Both the position numbers and the translations under genes were made by a program. Positions 28,006 to 36,519 of a stretch of 64,000 nucleotides of DNA are shown piece by piece. Within the stretch, counting starts at the first letter, position 1. Each line of letters begins with the position of its first letter. The notes under the pieces are model-generated. The model did not search any database. It saw nothing but the letters and a program-made list of their open reading frames with translations, and was not told the origin of the DNA. The DNA is from a bacterium (GTDB lineage: Bacteria > Zhuqueibacterota > Zhuqueibacteria > Oleimicrobiales > Geothermoviventaceae): assembly GCA_028275345.1 (NCBI GenBank), contig JAPWUV010000008.1:62001-126000 (forward strand). The letters run 5' to 3'.

Positions 28006-28096
28006 GTCTTCCCTCGGTCGTGGTTTCGAGGCGCGCAGAAACGCCTCTCTGTCTCGGAAGAGCCGGTGCCGAACTGGTCCCTCCCGGTGAGACCAC

Positions 28097-30394
28097 TCAG
28101 AAAGTCCGTTGGAACGTCAGCTTGTAGTTGCGGATGGGCTCCAGGTTTCGCTCGATCTGGGTATAGGCGTAGTTCAGGGCATTGTCCACCTCGAAGCTGA
28201 GGGTGCCGAACGCCGTTTCGAGCGAGGCCCGAGCGTCCAGCACTTTCTGCGGGACGCGGTCGTCCCGATAGTAGACCTGCACGCGTTCGACACGGCTGAC
28301 GTACCGGTAGTCCAATCCGGCCCGGAGTCGTTTGTACTGCCATTCGTAGCCGGTCTGAAGGAGATGCTTGCTCCGGTAGGATAGAGGTTGATGGAGGCTG
28401 AGGTCTTCAGTGTCGAGGTAGAGATAGTTCAGGGTGATGGCTACGCGTCCGTGAGCGAGGTGGGTAGCCCAACGGGATCCCACCTCGAAGCCGGAGAGGC
28501 GTCCGCGGGTCACATTGCAGAAGCGCACGGTATTGGTGACATCCGCCTGAGGCTCGATAAGATCGCGGAAGTAGCTGTGGAACACCGCCAGCTGCATCTG
28601 CAGGTTTCGCCATTGCTGCAGTGCGGAGACTTCGGCGGTCCAGCCCCTTTCCGCCTTCAGGTCTGGGTTTGGCTCCACGCGCAGGCCGGACACGTAGGTC
28701 CGCGAGTATGCTTCAGCCACGCTGGGAGCGCGGAAGCCGGAGCCCACGCTGGCCCGAAGGCTCAAGCCCCGAGCGGCGTTCCACACGGCACCGACCTTCG
28801 GGCTGAACTGGGTCTCGGACCTGCGCGAGTCCCGCTGGCTTGCGTCCAGGCGAAAGCCGGGGTTGAAGCTCAGTCGCCGGCTCAGCCGCAGGTCGAGCTG
28901 CGCGTACGCAGCCATGTCGGAGATCTCGCGCTTGCCGAAGATGTTGGCCCGCACCCTTCCGTAGCTCAGTTCCAGACCGGCTGTCAGCGGATGCCGGCCC
29001 GCCAGAAGGTAGTCCGTTTGCCACTCGGCGCCGAACTGGCGAGCGCGGGAGTAGTCGTGGCTGTCGTGGAAGTAATCCGTCCATCCGTTGCCGAAGGCCG
29101 AGAGCCGGAGCCTGTGGGCAAGCCTTGCCGACACTGCGCGGCGCCACTGGGCCGCAATGAGAAGCTTCGCCGAACGGATGTGGTCGCCCACGGCCTCGGG
29201 GGCTACCTGGAGGGCCCGGCTCTGATCGGGCCACATTAGGTTTGCGCCGTAGTTGTCCGTGCTACCCGCTACGCTGAGTTCCAGCCGGTCCCTGGAGCTC
29301 GGTCGCAACAGGCCCTTCGCGAAGAGATTCCATCGACTGTAGTTCCCATTAACCTTGTAGCCCGAGGACTCCGACCGCTTCAAACTCGCGCTGAATCCAA
29401 GCCCACCGATCTGGCGAGCGTGGGAGAGGGACCATTCGGAGAAGCGCAGGACTCGGTCGGTCCATCGCCACTCAGGATACGGTGGGCGGTCGTAGACCCC
29501 CAGAACGGTGCGTAGGGAGGTCTTCGGGCTGCCCATCGGATCCAGGGTCACGACGTTGATGACCCCGCCGAGAGCGCTGGAGCCGTAAAGTGCGGATCCC
29601 GCCCCTTTGACAATCTCCACCTGGGCGATCTGGTCCACGGGGATCACGTCCCACTTGATGTCCCCGCTATCCCCGGGCATCATGGGGACGCCGTCGACCA
29701 ATAGCAGCACACGGGAGCCGGCCCCTCGATTGTACCCACTCGAGCCCCGGATATTGACCTGATTATCCACCAGCGTCACCCCGGGAGCGTATTCGAGATA
29801 TTCGTCCAGATATAAGCGGCTCCGCGAGACGATCTCTTCGCGGGAGAGCACGGCCACGGACTGCGCCGACTCGGAAAGGGGTTGATGACGCTTGCTCGCG
29901 GACACGACAATCTCCGGAGCGTGGAGCACCGTCTGCCGCAAGCGGAAATTGAGCTCGACTTTCTCCCCCGGAGAAAGGACCGCGCGGCTGCGCTCGACCG
30001 CGTACCCTACCATCCGCGCGGCGATCGAATAGTCCCCCGGCGGAAGGCGGAGACGGTACTGGCCATTCGTTCCGGTGGTGGTGCCGAGAAACGTGCCCTC
30101 TACAATGATCTGTACTCCGGGAAGCGGCTCGCCGGTACTCGCATCGACAACGGATCCCACGATTTCCCCATGCTGCATCGCTTGAGAGCTGCGGAGAGGC
30201 GAGGGAAAGAGCATCAGGAACACTGTGGCGGCGAAGACCAGGCCTCGCAGCGAGGTGCGACACCACCTGGTACGCCGCCCCGCAAGCGCGGCGCGGACGC
30301 GGCTTCCCCGCACGCACTTCTCACCCAACGCGGTACTCCAATCTCGCCGCGCGCACGGCTCGAAGCATTCCTTTCTCCGACTACTGAGCGTCAT
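28097..30394 (-). CDS. TonB-dependent outer membrane receptor with carboxypeptidase-regulatory-like domain
   Basis: A 765-aa receptor. After a signal region comes a carboxypeptidase-regulatory-like domain (GEIVGSVVDASTGEPLPGVQIIVEGT), then the plug (SAQSVAVLSREEI, RGSSGYNRGAGSRVLLLVDGVPMM, VEIVKGAGSALYGSSALGGVINVVT) and a 22-strand type barrel ending in phenylalanine. It imports a large or scarce substrate driven by TonB, but the ligand is not evident. The ATG at 30394 overlaps the lipoprotein gene upstream by 14 bp and gives a long basic leader before the hydrophobic core, so a later start is possible. Confidence 0.93.
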   Translation of the reverse strand: MTLSSRRKECFEPCARRDWSTALGEKCVRGSRVRAALAGRRTRWCRTSLRGLVFAATVFLMLFPSPLRSSQAMQHGEIVGSVVDASTGEPLPGVQIIVEGTFLGTTTGTNGQYRLRLPPGDYSIAARMVGYAVERSRAVLSPGEKVELNFRLRQTVLHAPEIVVSASKRHQPLSESAQSVAVLSREEIVSRSRLYLDEYLEYAPGVTLVDNQVNIRGSSGYNRGAGSRVLLLVDGVPMMPGDSGDIKWDVIPVDQIAQVEIVKGAGSALYGSSALGGVINVVTLDPMGSPKTSLRTVLGVYDRPPYPEWRWTDRVLRFSEWSLSHARQIGGLGFSASLKRSESSGYKVNGNYSRWNLFAKGLLRPSSRDRLELSVAGSTDNYGANLMWPDQSRALQVAPEAVGDHIRSAKLLIAAQWRRAVSARLAHRLRLSAFGNGWTDYFHDSHDYSRARQFGAEWQTDYLLAGRHPLTAGLELSYGRVRANIFGKREISDMAAYAQLDLRLSRRLSFNPGFRLDASQRDSRRSETQFSPKVGAVWNAARGLSLRASVGSGFRAPSVAEAYSRTYVSGLRVEPNPDLKAERGWTAEVSALQQWRNLQMQLAVFHSYFRDLIEPQADVTNTVRFCNVTRGRLSGFEVGSRWATHLAHGRVAITLNYLYLDTEDLSLHQPLSYRSKHLLQTGYEWQYKRLRAGLDYRYVSRVERVQVYYRDDRVPQKVLDARASLETAFGTLSFEVDNALNYAYTQIERNLEPIRNYKLTFQRTF

Positions 30395-32036
30395 CCCTTG
30401 ATCTCACCCACGTCGGGTTCCTGCGGACTACCTTCGCGGTGCCGCCGGGCGGCCGGAGAAGACCAAAATCGGCATCGATGTCCACGCGGGTCACTACCCG
30501 TCCGGGCCGAACCTCCACGCTGCCCGGGGCAGAAGGATCTTCTGGATTGGTGTACAGCCCGATTTGCTTGATATCGAACAAGCTCGTCCCCACCGCCTTC
30601 CAAACCACGATGATATACCGGTAGACGCCAGGGGGCAAGCTTAAATGGTACGGCGCCTCGGTGACGCCGGTGGGGAGCGGGTCGGTGAATCCCTTGACCT
30701 TGTAGTAGTCGGCAGTTGTGCGAGGGATGACGTCGAAAGCGGCGACGCGCACGAACTCCGTATTTGTTGGCCATGCGCCTCGGAAACGGACCGTGCCTTC
30801 GATGGCGCCGCGCTGGAAGTCGACGCGCAGTCTCACCGAGCCGACCCACGCGCCCTCGCTGGGGATCTCCACCGCGCCCGGGCGCAGGCTATCCTGCGGA
30901 TCACGGTAGTAGGCCGCGATGGAGGTAACGTCGATCTGGCCAGACGGCCCGGGCAGCAGAAGCCCTAAGAACTCATACCGGCCCGGTCCGAGCCGGAAGG
31001 CGAAGCTGACCGAGTCGCCCGCAATGGGGATGGTAGGTCCGATGAGGATGTCCAAAAGGGATCGCGGTGGGTAGCTGCGCGAAGCCACGAGAATGCCCTG
31101 CCTCACATCGGCGGGTGGGGAGCCGACGAAGTACACAGTGCCCCGGATGCCGCTGTCGGTTTTCCGCTGGATGCGCCCGAAATCCACAGTGAAGTCGACG
31201 TTGGCCACCTCCTCCGTAGGCGAGTTGATCTTCACCTTGCCCGGCTGGAGGGGATCCTCTGCCAGGTAGAGCCCAACTATGTTCTGCGGGTCCCAGTCCT
31301 GGCCTTTGAGCTTCCCGACAGCTCCCACCAAGGCATATTCCCCGGGCGGGAGGGGGAAAGTGTAGGCCACCGTTTCGCCAGTAAATGGGACTGCGTTCCC
31401 GATGCGCAGGTCGAGGAAGTTCCGCGGCGGGAAAAACAGAGAGGCAACCAGTCGTACTTCTTCGAGATCTGCCGGGCGCTCGCCGATGTAGCGGATGGTC
31501 CCAAGGATTCGGCTCTCGCTGTGAGGCTGGGCGCGAGAGTAGTCCGCCTCAATGCGGACTCCGCTGATCGTGGTGATCCGATCGGGGACTTCGAGGGTTC
31601 CGGGCAGGAAGTCGCTGGGATTCTGAAAATACGCTCCCAGGAGGTTCCAAATCTCGTATGGGTAGCCGACCTCCTTCCACAGAACCCCGAGGAACGGGTA
31701 CCTGCCGGGTGGTAGGACCAGCCGGAAGTCCACGGTGTCTTTTCCCAGGGGCAGGGGATCACTGAACGCGAGGTCGGCGGGACCTGCCGGCGGGAAGGTG
31801 TAGGCTGCCACCACCACGACGCGCTCGGTGGCGGCCGGTGCTTCGCCTCGGAAGATTACCTGCCCTTCGATACCCGATCGCAGCGGGCTGAGCCCCTTGT
31901 CGATGCTGCAGCCGGCGAGCAGCGCGCCGAGGACCGTGGCTGACAGAGCTGCCGTTGCCCGCTTTCGGGCGCCGGTGGGAATCAGAGCTGTCCGGGCGAT
32001 CGCCCAGACAGCCCGCTTGTCCCTTTCACGCGTCAT
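30381..32036 (-). CDS. Lipoprotein with four tandem ~113-residue repeats
   Basis: A 551-aa protein with no family I recognise. A lipobox (LGALLAGC, Cys43) predicts lipid anchoring. The rest consists of four repeats of about 113 residues, starting near residues 55, 177, 296 and 411. Each opens with a GTV-type strand (GIEGQVIFRG, ILGTIRYIGE, GIRGTVYFVG, AIEGTVRFRG), then has a short F/Y-P-P element, a PPGRY or PPGEY turn, and ends in a VDF/VDADF strand. The pattern suggests Ig-like or carboxypeptidase-regulatory-like beta sandwiches. It lies between the barrel gene (4 bp overlap) and the TonB receptor gene (14 bp overlap), so a partner role at the outer membrane is likely. Confidence 0.85.
   Translation of the reverse strand: MTRERDKRAVWAIARTALIPTGARKRATAALSATVLGALLAGCSIDKGLSPLRSGIEGQVIFRGEAPAATERVVVVAAYTFPPAGPADLAFSDPLPLGKDTVDFRLVLPPGRYPFLGVLWKEVGYPYEIWNLLGAYFQNPSDFLPGTLEVPDRITTISGVRIEADYSRAQPHSESRILGTIRYIGERPADLEEVRLVASLFFPPRNFLDLRIGNAVPFTGETVAYTFPLPPGEYALVGAVGKLKGQDWDPQNIVGLYLAEDPLQPGKVKINSPTEEVANVDFTVDFGRIQRKTDSGIRGTVYFVGSPPADVRQGILVASRSYPPRSLLDILIGPTIPIAGDSVSFAFRLGPGRYEFLGLLLPGPSGQIDVTSIAAYYRDPQDSLRPGAVEIPSEGAWVGSVRLRVDFQRGAIEGTVRFRGAWPTNTEFVRVAAFDVIPRTTADYYKVKGFTDPLPTGVTEAPYHLSLPPGVYRYIIVVWKAVGTSLFDIKQIGLYTNPEDPSAPGSVEVRPGRVVTRVDIDADFGLLRPPGGTAKVVRRNPTWVRSRDDAQ
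30468..31874 (-). repeat. Four in-frame tandem protein repeats (about 340 bp units)
   Basis: The coding repeats of the lipoprotein, residues 55-167, 177-287, 296-408 and 411-523. They are clear at the protein level (shared G-x-V/I-x-F/Y start and PPG-x-Y turn) but strongly diverged in DNA, which points to old internal duplication and not recent slippage. Confidence 0.75.
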
Positions 32037-33526
32037 AGGCCATAATCGAGCCCAACCATGACGGTGAATGTGGTGAGCCGGTACTTGCCGGCCACATTGT
32101 CGTAATCTGTCTGGTCAGGGGAAAGCAGCCATTCCTTCACTGTCCGATTCGGGGTGAAGAACTTCTCCGCGTGGATATTCAAGCGGAGTGAGCCGAAGGG
32201 GATTCCCACCCCGGCGATGACCACGTGGCGCCGGTTAATGTCCGGAATCGTCGGGGTCATTGTGGCGGCGGGGGGAGCTTCCGGCTCCGTGTACCACGCG
32301 AGTCGGCCAACCACTGGACCGAAGTTGCGCTCGATGCCCGCCCCAATGCGGACGGTGTTTTTCCACTGCTCGCGCAGCTCGCTGACCTGCCCATTATCCA
32401 TCTCGATTCGGATGACATCCCAGCTGGACCACTGCGTCCAGCTCACATCTGCGACCAGGGTGGTGTTCTCGATGCCAGTGTAGGCAAAGCCGATCCCAAC
32501 CGTAGCAGGTAGGGGAACGGTCGCCGAACCCTTCTCGCCCTCGTAAACCGACACCCGCTCCCCTGAATAGGCCTTGACCACGCCCAGGTACTGCTCCTGA
32601 GTGATCTGTCCCCTTTGGAGCATCTGGTCCATAGTCGGTTTGATGAGCGCGGTGATGGTCTGATGGGCTTGCTGATTGTACGGGAAATACAGAGCCGCAT
32701 TGATCTTCCCGTCCAGGCTCAGATCGTGGTACCACTGGCCGGCAAGGCCGATGCTCAGAGTGGGGAACGGCTTCCAGATGGCTCCCGCATTCGCTCCCCA
32801 GCCCCAGCCGTCTCCATCGAGCTTGGTGTTCACGAGGAAGTGGGTGTAGGGGGACTGCAGGAAGCCTTTCTCGGCAAATTTCGCCACATTTACGAATGCC
32901 CGGAGACTAGGATCCGGGGGATTCAAATAGGGATTGGGGACGAATCCAGGCTTCTGGATCATGATGCTGCTGTACACAATGGACAGGCCCGCCCCGATGC
33001 TGAAGTTGTCCCTGAGCTGGACCGCCGCAGTCGGATGGATGTCGATCACCTTCAGGTCGTCGTCGTAGTCATACTTCGGGTAGCTGGATTCGAATTTGCC
33101 CTGCGTCTCGAGCAGGTCCCACGTGGCGCCAAGGCCGAAGGGGGCGAAGACGCTCAACCCGAATGCGAACCGTCCCGACCTGATGCCCACACCTCCAGCG
33201 GGCACGAGGAACGTCCTGTTCTTGCTGGCTACCTCGGAGTCGACGAAAACGCTGAAGCGGCCCAGGTTGCCCCAGGCGGCGGGGGTCAGGTAGCCCCGGA
33301 CCTTGATCACTTCCAGATCGAATCCGGCCTGGAGTCCTTGGATTTGCGCCAATCCTGCTGGGTTCCAGTACGCGGCGCTCCAGTCGGCCGCAATAGCGCG
33401 GTAGTTACCACCCAAAGCCGTCGCGCGCGATCCGATGCCCGTCAGCGCCACTCCGGATGCCCATGCCAAAACCGGTACCAGAGCTAGTGCCAGTACCATT
33501 CCTGCGATGCGAGCTGTCCTCCGCAT
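32033..33526 (-). CDS. OmpP1/FadL/TodX family outer membrane transport protein
   Basis: A 497-aa protein with signal peptide MRRTARIAGMVLALALVPVLAWA. The FadL signature follows: SGVALTGIGSRATALGGNYRAIAADWSAAYWNPAGLA. The C-terminal barrel is long and ends in a hydrophobic strand. Relatives let hydrophobic molecules (fatty acids, aromatics) across the outer membrane. The start at 33526 was chosen because of the signal peptide and a GGGAGGA ribosome-binding site; the open frame extends 71 codons further upstream without protein-like sequence. First gene of the four-gene envelope operon. Confidence 0.9.
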   Translation of the reverse strand: MRRTARIAGMVLALALVPVLAWASGVALTGIGSRATALGGNYRAIAADWSAAYWNPAGLAQIQGLQAGFDLEVIKVRGYLTPAAWGNLGRFSVFVDSEVASKNRTFLVPAGGVGIRSGRFAFGLSVFAPFGLGATWDLLETQGKFESSYPKYDYDDDLKVIDIHPTAAVQLRDNFSIGAGLSIVYSSIMIQKPGFVPNPYLNPPDPSLRAFVNVAKFAEKGFLQSPYTHFLVNTKLDGDGWGWGANAGAIWKPFPTLSIGLAGQWYHDLSLDGKINAALYFPYNQQAHQTITALIKPTMDQMLQRGQITQEQYLGVVKAYSGERVSVYEGEKGSATVPLPATVGIGFAYTGIENTTLVADVSWTQWSSWDVIRIEMDNGQVSELREQWKNTVRIGAGIERNFGPVVGRLAWYTEPEAPPAATMTPTIPDINRRHVVIAGVGIPFGSLRLNIHAEKFFTPNRTVKEWLLSPDQTDYDNVAGKYRLTTFTVMVGLDYGL

Positions 33527-34195
33527 GGTTCCTCCCACGGTTAGGTTCGCCTCATGCATACTTGGGCCTTTTTGACGTGCAGGGCCGCCGCTCCGCCCGC
33601 CAATTTGCTGAAATCCGTTCATTTTGTCAATAAAAAATCGGCGACGGGCATGCCACAAACCGGCTCCGGACAGGCGTGGCGACGGGGCAGGCAGGAACAT
33701 CCGCGTGTGGTGTCGCCGTCTGGAGGCCGGGAGGGACAAGTGCTTGAGCGCACAAGTGGACGGGAGACCGTCCGGCTCGAATTTCGCCCCGCAACGCTGA
33801 GCCGGACGCGCGCAGAGTTGGCCCCCAGGCAGACGCCTCTACACGGCGAACCCGAGCCCGTTGTCCACGTGACCTGCGTTTCTCAGGAACCCGCGCTTGA
33901 CGGGACGGCTTGGCCCAAGAGGCGTTCTGCTCGATCCCAGCGTGCTTCTGCGTTGCGCCTGTGGTGGAAGCCGAAGCCCGGCCGCCCGCGTGCCGGCCAA
34001 AGCCGTGGCAGGATGCGCCTGTATGCCGACGGGGTTTTCCCCAGCCCGTCTGGCACCACAAACGTTTACAATTCGTGGTGGGTCCTTGACGGCATTGACG
34101 ATGGGCAAATGTAACTTGAGCTGTTCCTCTGGGGCCTCGCTGCCGTGGAAGAGAGCTTTGCAGGAACTCGAAGCAAGCACACGGAGGTGGCGACA
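33527..34195. promoter_or_regulatory. Divergent intergenic region with two candidate promoters
   Basis: About 670 bp between the FadL-like and phosphatase-TPR genes, with no plausible coding sequence. On the minus strand, a perfect TTGACA (33625-33630) is followed after 17 nt by a weak CAAATT (33602-33607), reading into the FadL-like gene. On the plus strand, TTGACG (34086-34091), 18 nt and TGTAAC (34110-34115) point to the phosphatase. A shared phosphate-responsive operator would be logical, but none was recognised. Confidence 0.45.
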
Positions 34196-36001
34196 ATGAA
34201 CAAGCTCCGGTCGCAGGCCGTCGGGCTGGTTTTGCTCGCGGGGGTCGTAGCTGCCGGTCAGGGCACACGCTCCTCGGGCCTTGCGGAGTTCATTCAGCAG
34301 CTTCCTGTCCTGGAAGAGCCAGCCCCGGAGTTTCTGAAAGGGCCCTACGTGCAGAACGTGACTCCGTCGAGCGTCGTGATCATGTGGCAGAGCGCGGATT
34401 CTCTGGCTGGGCTTGTCGCCTACGGGCCTTCGGAGGCGCTGGGCGATACCATCCGGGAACGGGCGGCTCGGACTCTGCACGAAGTGAAGATTGAAGACCT
34501 GCGTCCGGACGCTTCCTATTACTATCGGGTCATCAGCGGGGGTAGAGCCTCCGAAATGGGGTCCTTCCGGACGGCTGTGCCGCGCGGAGAAGCGTTTTCG
34601 TTCGCTGTGTATGGCGACTCCCAGAACGGGCCTTTCCCCCACCGGGCGATCTCGGAGCGGGTCCTGCAGAGACGGCCCCATTTCGTCCTCCGCACCGGGG
34701 ATCTCGTCGAAAGGGGTTCCGTCGAGAAGCAATGGGACCTCATCTACTTCCGTCCGGCGGCACGCCTGATTCGCCATGCGGCCGTCTTCGCTGCCTTGGG
34801 CAATCACGAGCATCATGCAAGACAGTTTTTCGACTACTTCTCGCTCCCGGGCAATGAGCAATGGTATTCCTTCGACTACGGAAACGCCCATTTCGTGGCC
34901 TTGGACTCGGATCTTCGGTACCTACGCGAAGGATCCGAACAGATCCACTGGCTGGAGAAGGACCTGGCGGCATCTCGTGCTGATTGGAAGATCGTGTTCT
35001 TTCACCACCCGCCGTTCACGGCGTCGATGCGGTACTACACGGCAGATCGCCTCGCGAGGCAGCGCTTGCTTCACCCGATCCTCGAGAAATACGACGTCGA
35101 CCTGGTGTTCAGCGGACACGATCACAATTACGAGCGCACCCGGCCGATCGTGAGTCGCGGAGGTCGCCAGCCGGTCACCTACGTCGTCTGTGGCAATGGC
35201 GGAGCGAAGATGCGCTACATCCGCACCCGGGAGTGGACGGCGCACGCGGAACGCACCCACGGCTTCGTGCTTGTGGAGGTGGAAGGATTGCGTCTTCGAT
35301 TGGAAGCCTGGAGCGTCGACGGCCGCAAGATGGACGAGCTTGTGATCGACAAATCGGACTCGGCACGTTGGCGGGAGTATTGCCGGTCCGCGGTGATCCA
35401 CGAGACGATCGCCGATCCGGACAGCGTCATCCGCCTGATGGAGAAGGCCGACGACCTTCGGGATGAGGACAATTGGGCCGAGGCCATCCCCTATTTCAAA
35501 AGGGCATACCGGGCGGACACGACCTGCGTGGAGGCTTTGGCGGGGTTGGCGGAATGCTACGCTGGGATGGACAGCATCGCAAAGGCGGTGTCCTTGGCCA
35601 TGTTGGCCATCGCGAAGGAGCCGAACCTGCCGGATCCGTACGAGGTGCTCGTAGAGGTCCATACTCGTTTGGGACAGTTCGACCAGGCGCTCGACTGGGC
35701 CATGCGTTGGAGCAAGGTTGAGCCGGACGTTCCCGACGCCTACCAGGCCATGGCCGAGGTCCACGAGAAGCAGGCTCGCTACCGCTCCGCTCTGAATGCG
35801 CTGCGGCGAGCCCTCCAAATCTGGCCGAGCGAGGCGGATCTGTATTTTGAACTCGCTAAGATTTGCGAAAAGCTCGGGGATCGGGAGGCAGCTCTCGCCG
35901 CCTACCGGCGGGGCCTCTGGTGGTACTGGGAAGAATCGGAGAACGACGCTGTGCGAAGGGCGAGGGAGCGAGTGCAGAAGCTCGGCCTCCGGTCGCAGTA
36001 G
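34196..36001 (+). CDS. Secreted metallophosphoesterase (purple acid phosphatase-like) with TPR tail
   Basis: A 601-aa protein with a signal peptide (MNKLRSQAVGLVLLAGVVAAG). Residues about 35-135 form an FN3-like N-domain (GPYVQNVTPSSVVIMWQS). The metallophosphoesterase core follows with AVYGDSQ, LRTGDLVERG, AALGNHEHH, FFHHPPF and FSGHDHNYER. The last 190 residues are about four TPR-like helical repeats, unusual for this family and suggesting protein partners. The start at 34196 was preferred to GTG 34145 because of GGAGG at 34183 and the signal peptide. It is paralogous to the lipoprotein phosphatase at 25846. Confidence 0.9.
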   Translation: MNKLRSQAVGLVLLAGVVAAGQGTRSSGLAEFIQQLPVLEEPAPEFLKGPYVQNVTPSSVVIMWQSADSLAGLVAYGPSEALGDTIRERAARTLHEVKIEDLRPDASYYYRVISGGRASEMGSFRTAVPRGEAFSFAVYGDSQNGPFPHRAISERVLQRRPHFVLRTGDLVERGSVEKQWDLIYFRPAARLIRHAAVFAALGNHEHHARQFFDYFSLPGNEQWYSFDYGNAHFVALDSDLRYLREGSEQIHWLEKDLAASRADWKIVFFHHPPFTASMRYYTADRLARQRLLHPILEKYDVDLVFSGHDHNYERTRPIVSRGGRQPVTYVVCGNGGAKMRYIRTREWTAHAERTHGFVLVEVEGLRLRLEAWSVDGRKMDELVIDKSDSARWREYCRSAVIHETIADPDSVIRLMEKADDLRDEDNWAEAIPYFKRAYRADTTCVEALAGLAECYAGMDSIAKAVSLAMLAIAKEPNLPDPYEVLVEVHTRLGQFDQALDWAMRWSKVEPDVPDAYQAMAEVHEKQARYRSALNALRRALQIWPSEADLYFELAKICEKLGDREAALAAYRRGLWWYWEESENDAVRRARERVQKLGLRSQ

Positions 36002-36519
36002 CCGCGGTGGAAAGCGGGGTAGTCTGAGCCCCTCGTCCGGGAAGAGGCCTGCCAAGTCTCTGCAGCCCGCCGGCTGCATCCGTACGGCGGGGACTGAAGT
36101 CACCGCAAATGCAGAGGACCCGGCGCCGGGTCGGCAGTCGGCGGATCGGCCCACCCGTGGAGTCTCGCGATGTCCCAACTTGCGGAGCGGCCCGATTGGA
36201 TTCCCCAGACGGATAAGCTGCGGATCGTGCGGCCTCGGATACACCTTACCGGGACTGGCGATGCAGCACGCTTCAAGGCCGGAAGCGCGGCTCTTGGCGT
36301 GGGATTTCAACCGGGCCGAGAATGCGGAGGTGCGGGCCAGCATTTCCGTTTGCGTTCCGGATGACGCTTTCCCTCGGCGCCGGCGCGGCATGAGGAGAGC
36401 CACGGAATGTCATTCTTGCCTGGTCAGCGGGAAGGCAGAGTTCCGGGGGGAGGCAGGATGATCTGGTCAGAATTCCACAGCTTCCGGCTGGCGTTGCGTC
36501 GCAAGTCCTGCGGGCAGCC
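36002..36519. other. Intergenic region between convergent genes
   Basis: About 520 bp between the stops of the phosphatase-TPR gene and the sulfatase-maturating enzyme. No protein-like ORF, tRNA or clear terminator hairpin with a T-tract was seen on either strand. Confidence 0.5.
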
